Origin: Trametes villosa
Taxonomy: Eukaryota; Basidiomycota; Agaricomycetes; Polyporales; Polyporaceae
Reading direction: 5' to 3'
Length of the DNA: 64,000 bases
NCBI GenBank assembly: GCA_002964805.2
Contig: PUDQ02000003.1
Coordinates: 2,170,001 to 2,234,000, forward strand
Below the pieces are notes generated by a model. It made no database searches and had not been told where the DNA came from. It saw only the letters and a list, made by a program, of their open reading frames with translations. Below, one piece after another: positions 43,786-55,389 of this stretch (position 1 is the first letter of the stretch; each line of letters begins with the position of its first letter). Both the position numbers and the translations under genes were made by a program.

Positions 43786-45805
43786 TCACATGTCGAAGAG
43801 GCGCGGGGGAAAGGATCGGATGACCCCTGCCCCCGCGCCGAAGGGGACGACAGCTAGGGTGGCCGCGTAGAAGAGAGGGCGCCATCTCTCTCCTACACAG
43901 CGTTCCCGGCCGTCGCCCCCGCCTCTAGCCGCTGCCACACACCATCTGCGCGGGAAAAGGGAAATTGTTAGCTTTTGTACCTTAAGAGAGGACATGACGT
44001 ACGACGAGTTCTTCGCGGCCCTGTGCAGATTCTTGATTCTATAGGGAGTAAGATGCTCACGCAAAGAGATGGACCGAAAAGAAGCAAACCGAATGTACTC
44101 CCCTCACCTTGCCCGAGAGGCTGGCATCCCGGGGCGATGCCAGTCTCCCGGGGAGATCCCCTACAGGTTAGGATGTACGAGACGTCAGTACCGTCCCACC
44201 GCTCGAAGAATTGATGTACTCACTCGTCCGATTGGTGCGAGGGCAAGGGTCGAATAACCCCTGCCCCCGCGCCGAAGGGGACGACTGTTGGGGCAGCCAC
44301 GCAGGAGAGAGGGCGCCATCTCTCCCCTACGCAGCGTTCCCGGTAGTCGCCCCCACACGTAGCATACCCATGTACTGTTGGGAATGTGGGATGGTTAGCG
44401 TGTGCAATAGTGAGAAGGGACACGACTCACGATGTGTTCCTTGCAGCCTTCTCGGGCTTGCTCACTGTAGAGTGAGTTAGTCTATGTCTATGCGAAGAGA
44501 CTAATTGAAAGAAACTGAGAATACTTGTCCATGTATTGCCAGGGCGGTTGACATCACGGGGTGATCCAAGTCCTCCGTCAACCGCGCTGACGCCGGGTCC
44601 TCTCTTGGGAGTACCTGCGGTAGGGAAGGGCATGTAGAAGAGGTCAGCAGCGGTTTATCGAGCTCAAGCGATGGGGGAACTCACTTCTCGGACTCCTGCG
44701 AGGGATGGGGCCCGAAGACCCCCGCCCCCGCTCCGACGGAGGACGACACCCGGAGGTTGCTGCTTCGGAAAGAGAGAGGGCGCCATCTCTGTCCTAACAG
44801 GTCCCCTCCGTTTGCCGCCCACCGCACCCAGCCACACCCAACCACACCACCTCCCGTTCCTAAAGAAGACAAATGACTGTCAGTACGGCTGCCGAGCATA
44901 AGAGTGAGCACATACCATCGAGTCGTCGAATGTTGACCGTCATCTTGATGTCGAGGTACCTGTGAAAGCAAAGAATATGCAGGACATCGTCGATTGAGCT
45001 TCCGAGGAGGTCATGGTCTCCCCGGTCGCTCGATGCCCTGCTGTCAGCCTCCATCTCCCCTAGGCCGGCCGGGCTCAAGGGAGCTGTCGATGTCGTCCAA
45101 GCCGAGGTCCGGGTCTTGAGCTGCGCGCGCAACGTCGAAAGCTAGCTGTAAACAAACAACGCAAAACCGAAACCGACACCGACATCGACCACTCTCCTCC
45201 TCTAGATGGTTTGGGGTATCAGCAATTCAAGCACGCTCAGCAGAGAGCGTACCGCGGTAGACGATGGAGTGCCTGCGCTGCGCCGCCTTCAGCGACACCA
45301 GCTTGAACTGGAAGTTCGCGCCGCCGTCGACGAGGGGCCGGTAGTCTTTGCCGAGGAGGGGCTCGCCGCGGTTGCGGGGCTTGACGTGCGGTTGACCGCG
45401 CACGAGCAGGCACTGGCCCTTCGCGGTGAAGTCGGCGTCGGAGTCGGCGGCGGGGAGGGGGAGGGCGGGGAGGGGAGGGACCGGGGGGCGCTGGGAGGGG
45501 GTGGCCTTCGGCTTGGGGGGAGGAGAGCGGAGCGTCCTGCGCTCGGCGGGGGTGATGAAGCGGGTGGAGGGGGCGAATTGGATGGAGGGCATAGTTGGCA
45601 GTGCGGGTGAGCGGTGCGTGGCTATGGTGGGGGTGTGGGGGAGAGTGTAGGTGGGGGCCCGAGGCGGGAAGGGGCGGGTTTATGTAGGCGTCGGAAGTGA
45701 GGGTGCGGATATGCGTCGGGGATGCCAATTGCGGTAATAAACGTCGGGAGCCGGGAGTGGGTAGAGTCGAGGCCTGCGTCGTCTAGGCATGGAGTACTCC
45801 ACGTG
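43786..45805 (-). repeat. Left arm of inverted segmental duplication
   Basis: The reverse complement of about 44.4-45.8 kb matches about 55.4-56.8 kb with scattered substitutions and small indels: promoter, small gene, intron and downstream modules in the same order. Within the arm a module recurs three times on the minus strand: near 44064-43786, 44423-44220 and 44971-44681. Each encodes (G/E)(R/Q)RWRPL, then VxxGAGAGV, and each ends at a GTGAGT splice donor. The first two (lower coordinates) are closest to each other, with identical GCGCCGAAGGGGACGAC blocks, indicating a local tandem duplication. Confidence 0.7.
45044..45592 (-). CDS. Small unrecognised protein, left copy
   Basis: Function unknown. 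Exons 45592-45253 and 45141-45044; 145 aa. MPSIQFAPSTRFITPAERRT leads to a Pro-rich linker, then a compact domain: DFTAKGQCLLVRGQPHVKPR, NRGEPLLGKDYRPLVDGG and ANFQFKLVSLKAAQRRHSIV, then AFDVARAAQDPDLGLDDID in exon 2. Compared with the right copy (55604-56167) it differs by a few substitutions and one 9-nt, three-residue deletion in the DDID stretch, keeping the frame; this supports coding function. The 3' end is uncertain: the next conserved segment (RYLDIKMTVNIRRLDG, donor GTATGT) and the RWRPL modules could be further exons in another frame, so the stop given may not be the true end. Confidence 0.55.
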
Positions 45806-48142
45806 CTCGTATTGGGATATGGACTGACACGACGAGGTGTATGCTCGTCGAGGTTCTAAGGCGCACATTAAAAGACAATAGTCATTTCTGACATGCATAC
45901 ATCGCATTACGCTGGTAGTGAATTGAGAGCTGTTCAAAGAGAAAGGAAGAGAACCTAGAATCAATACTCACGGGAAGTATACACCTCAACACGCGTGTAA
46001 ACGTCTTCGACTTAGTTGGAGTATATGTCTGGTCTATGCATAACCAAAATCGTGCGTGAACCCGAGTGTTCATGTTGCGTTGCAGATATCAGCTTAAGCC
46101 CGCCGCGATGCCCCACAGTGCTGAGTGCAGTCCTGGACTCGGATGTCCGCCGACCACAAGTTGAGTGCAGAAACCTAGTCTAATATCAAACCTACGCCAC
46201 AATGTGTACGGTGAGTCATGCTAGGTAGTCTCTCCAGAAAACTGTAGGTAACTTACATGGGTTGTTGGCATTGTGTTTCTGCTGCTTGTGTTGCCGTCCC
46301 GGTGGAGCCTGAGAGACGTGTCTGATGGGCGTAAGTACGAGGTTGGTTCGGTAAGTAGCTCGGTTCTTTCATTAGATCCAGATCTAACACAACTGCTTTG
46401 AGCTAGCACAGCTTTGTTGGTTTGTCTTTTAACGTCCGATGCCCGTTACAATCTATATTACATGTGCAACGGCCCTCACAGCGTCGCACGAGCCTCAAAC
46501 TAACCCCCGACCATAACCATGGCACACAAACTGTTTGAGTATCCCTCTTGACGTTACTGCATTCCACCGGTTGTGCACGATAATCTTTGACAGTGCACTG
46601 ACCGTTGTTTGACCAGCGAGTAGTTTGCATGATAAGCTAAGCTGCGGCTTATCGCAGCGAATGCACGCGGTGATGTACCGGATGTTCAAACAGGCGGCAA
46701 CCCGAGCTGCTCCCTGCTCGTTTATCATCTTAAACACCTGCCAGGGATGCAAGTCTCCGGTGAGCGCGGTTTTTTGATCGTACAGTGATCGTATGCTTGT
46801 AGCTGAGCTTGAACATGGAGCGCTTGTAGATAGGGATACAAAAGTTGCGCAGTACTCGCGGTGACTCAGAGACATCCACCACCACCACAGCGTGGAACTC
46901 GGCATTGCTGGCGCTTAGAATAGCGGTAGAATACGGACATTCTATGCAAATAACAGCGCGATCCCGGCGAAAACGTTATTTGCATAGAACATCGCCGGAA
47001 TGTGCAGATTGCAACGCGATCCTATTGATATTACGGCGGTCTCCTGCCCTAAATGTCGCGTGGGTAGACAGACGTGGGCTCCTCTCGAGGGAGCTGGACT
47101 TCACTCTTTTCTCTACTCCCATGTTCACACCAGCGCCAACGCTATCTCCTCCGGCTCGTTCAACTCGCTCTCGCTTCCCCGGCCCTACCGGCCTCGTTGA
47201 CGCTTCATGCTGCAGCCGTACGTCGCGATGTTCATTATTATTTCGAAACAATGACCCGACCGCCAGATCTCCCAGCCTGAGGTAGCACCCGCTCGGGACA
47301 TCCGAGCCGAACTGTCACTAGGTACGCCCAACAGTGGCTCGAAGCATCGCGTCCATCGAGGCTTACCGGATTATTCGACAGCGCTGCCCGACCGTCGAGC
47401 ACAAACACCTCAGGCCTCAACCCTTGTAGGTACGGTTGTTTATATGCATACAAGTTGATTTGAGCTTACGCTTGGGCCAGATCTTGCCTGGTGGCCTCGA
47501 GTCCTTTTGGTGGACCTGAACAGTCTAGTAAGCTTGGTATGTTCTTATTATCACGCTGCATGATACTGCTCCATGTACTGAAAGTGCCTGGGCAGCAGCA
47601 ACTGGTTATATGCGCGAGTTCAGTGCATGTATGCAGGCACTGCGTGGAGCCAAGGTAACCGCGAGCGCGCCGAGTACCAGTGGACCGCAACTAGTACCGT
47701 TCTGTCTCCTACTAATACATGTCCAATATATTTGACATGCTCCTGACGATTTCGTGTGTATGCGGTCAATATTGTACGCGCGTTCAGATCGGGGAACCTG
47801 GAAGTGGGGAAGCCGAGCGAGGCGAAACCCGCGCTCACCCTGGGGTACCAATATTCTAACGAGATTATCATGGTCTCGCAATCTCGACCGTAATCGCGTA
47901 GTAACCCGGTCATAACAAGACCAATCTATCGAAATACTGGCGCCGTCGGAATACCGCCGTAATGTCCCGCGAATGGCGTTAGAATCCGCGGATTCTGACT
48001 CTATCCGCGCCGGCCGCAATCGCCAGTTCCACGCTGTGCACTGCATCCGCGGAGTGGCTGACTCGTCCCCCTTTGGCACCAGGCTAACATCTTTCTAGGT
48101 TGGCTGATCTAGAGCTACTTGGACCAGCGAACCCTCCTGACC
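45806..48142. other. Intergenic, no gene supported
   Basis: Only short unsupported frames. A perfect 15 bp inverted repeat with a 20-base spacer (46940-46954 and 46975-46989) contains ATGCAAAT on both strands. Confidence 0.4.
46940..46989. repeat. 15 bp perfect inverted repeat
   Basis: TTCTATGCAAATAAC at 46940-46954 and its exact complement GTTATTTGCATAGAA at 46975-46989. It would form a strong hairpin with a 20-base loop. It is AT-rich in a GC-rich setting. Not a terminator in the bacterial sense; role unknown. Confidence 0.8.
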
Positions 48143-49916
48143 ATGTCCAACTCTCTGGAGGTGCTCTCCACCGTTTTCGGGGTTCGACGTCTTAAGCACC
48201 TGAGCCTTCCCTTTCGCCATGACCGATCGCGGAGTGTTACAACTACCGGCCCTGCGACTTCTCGCCGAACTTCTAGCAGTGATGAGGCGTACTCCGACAA
48301 CACAGCGCCCGCAGAAGACCCGGAACTGAAGCTACCCAAGATGTCTTCCTTGGTGGTCATGTTAACCGCCAGCGCGATGATGCAGGTGAACTACAAACGC
48401 TTAATCTAGCGTCTTTGCATAGTCTAAAACTTGGTTAGATCTCGTTCTTCATTGTCGTCTCGTCCTCGAATTCCTACGCGCAGTATCTGGGCGGTACCTC
48501 GACGTTCTCTGGTCTGGTCATCGGTATCCCTACGGCGTTCTCGGGCATCGCCTTGCTTCCTCTCATGAAATACGACCAAGGTTTGTTCTTGAATATCGAG
48601 TGCTGATCACGCTGGCATGCTATGTGTGATGGTTTGCGGATGAGCTGACACATTCTCCAGGCGGATACAGACGACCTCTGCATTTCGCATGCGCGACGGC
48701 GATTTTGGGCAACGTACTCTACAGCCTGGCCTACCACGCGGGCTATCTGTACCTCATCCTCCTCGGCCGTATCGTCTCGGGGTTTTCCTTCACGTTCTTC
48801 ATGTACTCCAAGCGCTACTGCTCCGACGCGCGCATTGTCGGCATTCGGCGGCGCACGACGCTCGCCGGCTGGCTCGTCCTCGGGCAGGGCGTCGGCTTCA
48901 GCGTAGGTCCGTTCATCGGAGGTGTACTGTACGTATTCAAACCTCCCGGTGATTCTGATCTGCGTGCTGACTGTGCGATCAGGTACAAGATTGGGTTCTC
49001 CAACTCGGTTTTCAACGGATACACGAGCCCTACGTGGATTTTGGCCTGTGTATGGGCCGTCTTCTGGGCTATCGCAGCACGGTACTTTGAGGATGTACCT
49101 ACCACGCCGCCCCCCACATCAAACTCCGAGCTCGAACTTCAGCAAATGCCGGAGAGGCCCGAGACCTTCAGCATCGCCGACGGGGTGAAGAACCCCAAAC
49201 ACGACGAGGAAGCAGTAGAAGTCGCCGTCCCCACATCACATACCACCTCCATCGACACCCACGACACCCCCGCCTCGTCACCATCCACGCCCCACTCGCC
49301 CACACGCATCCGGATGAGCGCCGCGCAGGTCGGCGTGACCGCAACCATGTGCTGGTTCGCGATGACGTGCTTCTTCATCCTCGGCGCGTGGGAGGCGAAC
49401 ATCCCCGTCTTCACCGGCTCAGACTCCCCGCTCAACCCGTTCCACTACTCGCCCTTCGCCGCGGGCAACTTCATCGCCGCGGGCGGCGCCGCGACGATCC
49501 CGTTCCTGCTCGCGAACCTCTTCGCCGCGCGCCGCGTGCAGGACCGGCACACGCTCGCCGTCGGGACGTCTCTCGGCCTCGTCGGGCTGCTCGCCGCGCT
49601 CGCGATCCTCGCTGCGAAGAAGGTCTCGTTCGGCACGTTCTTCGTGTGCTGGTTCCTCGTCGCTCTGGGGTTCAACCTGTCGAGCACGGTGACGCTCAGC
49701 CTGCTCTCGAAGCAGATGCCGGGCGAGTGGAACGCGAAGATGAGCCTCGTCATCCAGTACAGCAACTACACCGGGCGCGTGTGCGGGGCGGTGTGGGGCG
49801 GCGCGGGAGTGAAGGTCGGGATGGTGAACTACGTGGGGCTGCAGGTCGGGATTGTCGGCGTCGGCATATTGATGTTCTCGACACTGTGGAAGCAACTAAA
49901 GGCGAAGACGGGCTAG
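48143..49916 (+). CDS. Major facilitator superfamily transporter, copy 1
   Basis: Membrane transporter with about 12 predicted helices; substrate unknown. Exons: 48143-48385, 48439-48580, 48661-48928, 48983-49916; 528 aa. Cytoplasmic N terminus of about 70 residues, then helices at MSSLVVMLTASAMMQISFFI, STFSGLVIGIPTAFSGIALL and LHFACATAILGNVLYSLAYH. The A-type loop region GRIVSGFSFTFFMYSKRYCS is followed by TLAGWLVLGQGVGFSVGPFI. A long charged central loop (PTTPPPTSNSELELQQM to PHSPTRIRMS) separates the two six-helix halves; the second half starts VGVTATMCWFAMTCFFILGA. The overall pattern resembles the fungal SPX-MFS/CLN7-like group of vacuolar transporters, but I would not name a substrate. 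It starts at ATG 48143, 24 nt inside a longer open frame. Copy 2 lies at 57749-59454. Confidence 0.85.
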
Positions 49917-50330
49917 ATGTGGGTGTAAGTAGGGCATTGGACTCCTCCCTCAATCCTCTTTCCGCGTCTTGCTGATCTCTCCCGTAGGCCTCTTACACTC
50001 GTGGGCTAACGGCGGTTGTGGCGGACACATTCTCCCGTACGAGCCCTGTGGTGGCGCGTCCTGTGTTGCCCACCGGTCAGGCCCTCGAGCGCGATCAACG
50101 AGGATCTGAACAATCCAATCAGGATACATTACGATGTACAGACAGAGCGTACACGCGCGAGAGACCGAGCGGAACATGAAGAGGGGCATGATACAGGAAT
50201 GGGGAAGAACCCCTTCATTACGAGAAACTCGAACATATCCATCCAATCCGATCCAATCCAATCCGAGACTAAAAAGGGTACACAAACCGTAGCGCAGCGG
50301 AATACGAACGATAGCAAAGCAGACACCCAC
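49917..50330. other. Convergent 3' intergenic region
   Basis: Lies between the MFS stop (+) and the CNNM-family stop (-). Contains ATCCAATCCG-type short direct repeats near 50240-50265. No gene. Confidence 0.5.
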
Positions 50331-53300
50331 TCACTCTTTATCCGGTCCAGCCTTCTCCTTCTCGTCCGGTTTACGAACCTCACCCAACGTAGCAGCGAAG
50401 CCAGCTATCGTCGCCTCAGACGCCTCGCCCTCATACGCATGGACACTCTCAGGATGCATATCACGCTTGACGCGCTCCGCGACGATCTCGCCCGCGCGCT
50501 CCCCGCCGGCATTCAGCGGGCTGCTCTTGAACCACCCGCCCTTGATGGCGTTGGCGTTGCCCGAGCCGCTCGCAGCGCGCCGCTTGCGCTCGACGAGGAT
50601 CGCCTGCTCGAACGAGGGCGCGGGCGACGCGCTGCGCGACGGCGGCTTCAGCGTCGGCGGGACGGGGATGACCGCGATGCCCGTGCTTGGGGCGCCGCCG
50701 GGAGCGTGCACAGACCGTGCGCGGCTGATGTTCGCCGCGGCAAGAGCGCTGTCTGGGGGAATGACGGGCGAAGTGGCGGGTTTCGCGGGGACCGGGATGG
50801 GGTTGTGCAGGACGTCGCCCTGATAGAACTTCTCGCTGACAGCTGAGGCGGGCGGGGCGACGACGATGCCTTCGGGGACGGGGGGCGTCGCATGCTCCTG
50901 CAGGACATGCTCTTTCTCGGACAGCACGGCGTCGCGAGGTGTCGGAGGCGCGCTGCGCGAGCGCGGGAAGCTCAGCCCCTTGAAGCTCAGCCCGCGCAGA
51001 GCAGGAATGGCAATGGGCTTGACGAGCGGAGGCGGGCGGTGGGCAGCATCGATGGCACCCACGGTGGTCGTGTCACTGAAGTCGCCGGAGGCAAGCTGAG
51101 GAGCTGAGCCAGTACGCTTCATGTGGGAGGCACCCTTGACTTCGGCTTGGGCGTAGGCAGACAGATCTGGGTGGCCCTGGGGGTCGAACTCGTCGTAGAT
51201 CTCCTCGCCGATGAGTTCTGCGGGAGGGAGGTCAGGGCCGTCACATCTTCCTCAGGCGTAAACACATACCCTCGAGAACGTCTTCCAGGGTGATGATACC
51301 AAGAGGCATAACCGCGGGATCAACGCTTTGCAGGAACTGCGCAGGACGTCAATGCTTGCCCACGAAGGGAATACGACGGACATACCTCCTCAACGCCTTC
51401 CCTGGTGAGAACCGCATCGGCGGGCATACTCTGCTCCCAGCGACTCCATCCGCCCACCTTGGGCAACGCCAGGCCGCGCTTCTTTCCCCCTTCTTCGACA
51501 ATGCCCATCTCGACATCGACAGACTGTTTCCGTTTGCTCCGCTTGCGGCCCCGACCGGCGCCCTCCGCATCTCCCGACATCTCATCCACGTCCGCGTCCG
51601 CGGAGCAGTCGTCCTTGAGCGTCTCGTCATTGTCGCTGCTGCTCCGCTTCGGCTTCTTCGGACGCTTCTTGCCGTGGCTACCCTCACCGCCGTCGCCCTC
51701 GTCCTCGTCGCTCGAGTCCGTGTCGCCCATGCCGACGCTGTCGAGCAGGCGCTGCGTGAGCCCGCGCTTCACGGCCTTCTTCACGCTCGCCGCGCGCTCG
51801 ACGCTGAAGCGCGACACGATCGCCATGTGCGAGCGGCCCTCCTGGAACTTGTCGAGGATGCCGAGCAGCGGCTCGTTGTTCGGCACGTACGGGACCTTGT
51901 TCAGCGGGATCTTCCTTACCGGGGTGGCGTCTGTCCGCGTCGGGCGATCAGATGCGGAAGAAATCAGCCTTCTGTGCCTGGCGAGCATATCACGGACGTG
52001 CGACGTACCGTTCGGGTCCAGTAGGACGCACTGCTTGACGAGGAGGATGCCGACGATTTTCTTCACCTTCTGCGTCTGCTGCTGGTGCCCGTCGAGACTG
52101 AGGCGAGACGCCGAGGCGTCGAGATCGCCCTCGGCGATGTTGACCTTGGCGACTAGTTTAGGCACAGGTATTTCTACTTCCTCGTACACCGGTATGCGAG
52201 AGTGACCGGTCAGGCAGACTCTGCGCAGGGTCTCGTAGTCTAGCTTCGCATCAATGCTCAGCATGAACACATCCTTGATCGGGGTCATCGCCTGACGTAC
52301 GACCTGGAGCAGCGTTAGCTACCCAGTTCTGTTCTCACATGAGCAGACTGGCATACCTTCTCCTGAAGATCAAGGGCGCCACCGATGATAGCGACTGTGT
52401 CTGTCTTCAAGTCGCCGCCGAGGTCGCCGATGTTGGAGTGCATGGCAATGAGCTCCTTGAGCTCGGCACGCCGGTAAATGATACCGTGATGAGGGCCTAG
52501 CACAAATTCGAGGAGCTTGGCGACAGGCCAAGCAACGATGCCCTGCAAAGTGAGGCCGTCCTCTCAGAGACAGGACTCGACATCAAAATGCGCAATGACG
52601 AGATCACTCACGAAACTCCACAGGAGGATTTGCACAAACCCGGCCATCTTCGCACCGAAGTAGAGGCCATATCTTGTGCACAGGGACTGAGGGATAATCT
52701 CTGCGAAGCTGAAGGCAACATGTCAGAAAGCTTGCAGACTTTGGGTAGCATAGATCCAAAACGCAAACTAAGAAAGCGCCCGAAAGCCCGTGAGGACACA
52801 GCCACCGCGGAGCGTGATATGGCGTGGAAATAGGTGTTACCGTGGCACAACACGTCGCATCGGCGCGAAACGCGTCTCGTACGCGTCAAATGCTCGTCTG
52901 AAGCTCCGTGCCGCTCAAGGAGCGCATCGGTGCCCCGGCAGACGGGGAAGGGGGCGGACGAGGCACGTGCGCCAGACGCGCGTGGGCAATCGGGCCACGA
53001 GAACGCGTCGGACCAACGTGTATCGCGTAAAGGCCGGCAGGCGCAGTCAAAGTGTGAGAATGGGACGAGAAGAGAACGTACATGACGATGAGGACCGTGC
53101 TGACGACCACGCTCTGCACGCCGCCACCGAGGATGGGGTCGGCGATAACGGGCAGCGTCTCGTTGACGATCATGTTCGCGAGGAGCAAGGTGACGAGCAG
53201 CAGGTGGCCGTTCTTGCGGATAGGCTTAATCTTGTTCGCGTAGAGCTTCTGTTTGCTGCGTGGCAGAACATACGTTAGCCTCGAGGCGGACGCCGCCACC

Positions 53301-53600
53301 GCACGAAGGCCGCGAATGGCACACGGAGTACGACACTTACGGCGTTCCACTGATACTCAGCACGTTGAGCTGTGTCTCGTCCAAGCTCATGTAGCCCAGG
53401 GTCAGACCGGCAAACAGACCCGACAGGAGGACGAGGATGGGGATGAGGCAGGCGAAGACAATGAACTGGGGGCGTTCGTCCGGGTCGTGTATGTCTCTGC
53501 GCGCGAGGGCGCCAGTGCTACGGGGCTGAACATGGTGGGCTACGGCAGACGCTAGGGATGAAAGCAGTCTAGAGGATGAGTGTATGAGAGGGGGGACCAT
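50331..53600 (-). CDS. MAM3: CNNM/Mam3-type membrane protein (DUF21 plus CBS domains)
   Basis: Family of cyclin M/CorC-like proteins linked to Mg2+ and other divalent cation handling; yeast Mam3 is vacuolar. Exons: 53600-53341, 53255-53082, 52708-52612, 52542-52357, 52303-52009, 51930-51386, 51336-51270, 51217-50331; 836 aa. DUF21 membrane domain: FIVFACLIPILVLLSGLFAG, LTLGYMSLDETQLNVLSISG, LLLVTLLLANMIVNETLPVI, VVVSTVLIVIFAEIIPQSLC and the YGLYFGAKMAGFVQILLW/GIVAWPVAKLLEFVLG helices. CBS pair: VRQAMTPIKDVFMLSIDAKL, GHSRIPVYEEV, VKKIVGILLVKQ, then EGRSHMAIVSRF and MPLGIITLEDVLEELIGEEI. A Lys/Asp-rich insert splits the second CBS domain. The C terminus is long and disordered. The second intron (53081-52709) is 373 nt, unusually long, but the frame joins perfectly across it. 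Confidence 0.9.
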
Positions 53601-55389
53601 TCGATGGATGTGGTTGCTCGTGAAGGTGCGCTCGCCGCGAGGCCGCGAGAGGCCTTACCCCGCACAAGCTTATCAGCGGCCGTCCCCGCTAGCGCGATCG
53701 GGCCCAGGCCAGGTACTCCCTTCTTTCTAATCTCGTCTTTCGGACCTTGTCGGAGAAAGTGGTGAGCGTTTCGGAACTCAAACGACATCATGGGAACGCC
53801 CCCTTCGCGGAGTTCAAACTCTAACGTGTCGTCGGCGGGGACTTGGCGGCAAGTCACCGGAGACTGACATGGCCATAGTCTCCAGCTCGTCGTTGTCCAC
53901 CTACCAAACACTGTCTGCTACCGGAAACAGTTGCTCGTCCCGGTCAGAGCGAGTCGGACCGCAGTGGACAGACTCTGCTAACTTATCGGCTATCGCGCCG
54001 ACGGACGATCTCCTCATCTCAGCCAGTATTGCGAACATCTCCCCTCAAAGTTTTTTCGAACGCCAAGTTGACTGGGCTCATACGTGTGTTGCGATAGGCT
54101 TCGGTCCGGACAGATAGCTGAAAGATCTGTTTAGAAGCGAGTCTCAAATGTCAGCTTGATGCTCGGATGCTCGGACTGTCGCGAACCGTCCCAACGGCAG
54201 ACAAAGGGCCAACTCGACATACCACTATAGCCATGCGATAACCCCGAATCCTCGTACAGGCGTTAGACTATCACATCCTTTTGAGCCTTTGTCAAGGCTA
54301 TACCCCGGCTGCCGCACGTGGGGACCTCAGCACTTTGCCTGTCGTGTGTGCACCTGCTTGTTTCAGCCGTAACCTGCGCTTCGGGAGTGCTTCGGGCAGA
54401 GCGGCATTCGAACAGCTCTAAATGCTGAACGGATGGTCGCACCAACGTACTAACTGGATGCCATAACGGGATACGCACTTCCTCGGACGATGCCGAGGCG
54501 ACAAACCCGAAGTAGGACCTGCCACCCGCAACAAACCCACCTCTTCCTCTCATCTTGACGCTAGACATCAGCATACAACGTATTTCTCTGGCCCATAATC
54601 CTCGATGTTAGCGCTCCCTCAATATGCCGTGATACTCTCACAAAATGCGTAGTTTTGCCGCCGCATATAGCCAGATTTTCGGAGCGTGCCATCCCGCGTG
54701 AGTTGGCTGAGGTCAGCCTACACCCTCTTTGAGTCCGGTCTTCGCGGCGAAATCATCTCCAGCATACCTTTGTGGTGAGTTCGGTGAGCATTAGTGCAGG
54801 AATCATATGTGACGAGTCTGACGCTGATACAGGCTGCACACATTGACATCGTGAGGGTTGTAGACCCGCATCGGTTCGGCGAAGGCTTCATGCGCTCCAG
54901 AGTCCGAGCTTCAGCGAAGCTGGCAAGGTGCCGGTCAAAAATCTCACCACCACGTGAAATGTACGTCATACCAGGAGTCCGACAAGACTTAGGACGAGGA
55001 AGGTGCGTTTGACAGGCTTTGTATGCGCATATAAGGCTAGTCGGGACGTCCGAAGCAGGATTCTGATAAACGCTTCTTGAATACTTCAGATCGTAGAGAA
55101 CAACTGTGTCTCTCGCAATGTGCGCGCATTTGCATCAGGAAGCAATAATAGGACGCACACTATCAGTCGACCTACGACCCACATTGGGCCTATTTGAATT
55201 TCTTTAGGTCGCGGGCGCAGCTACCACGAAACAGGGGAGTGTCGGCTTGAGGTCTCAGCGGCGACTCTCACCTCACCGCGAGCGTCACCTCTCCTGGAAG
55301 CGTAAGAGGAGTCGCAGGTGTATGGTGTGAGCAAGATGGTGCAGTCGACGATCGTGCAGCCCAACATGCCAGTCCAGATTCTAACGCGT
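53601..55389. other. Intergenic, no gene supported
   Basis: Contains the CNNM-family promoter. A minus-strand frame at 53911-53552 has an ordered-looking stretch (LREGGVPMMSFEFRNAHHFL) but no start context or partner exon. Nothing else is supported. Confidence 0.4.

Noticed and set aside
46495..46905. 136-codon minus-strand frame
   Set aside because: No domain, unusual composition, no splice context; not supported as a gene.
53552..53911. Minus-strand 119-codon frame upstream of the CNNM-family gene
   Set aside because: Looks partly ordered but has no convincing splice link, start context or recognised domain, and its frame differs from the downstream gene.
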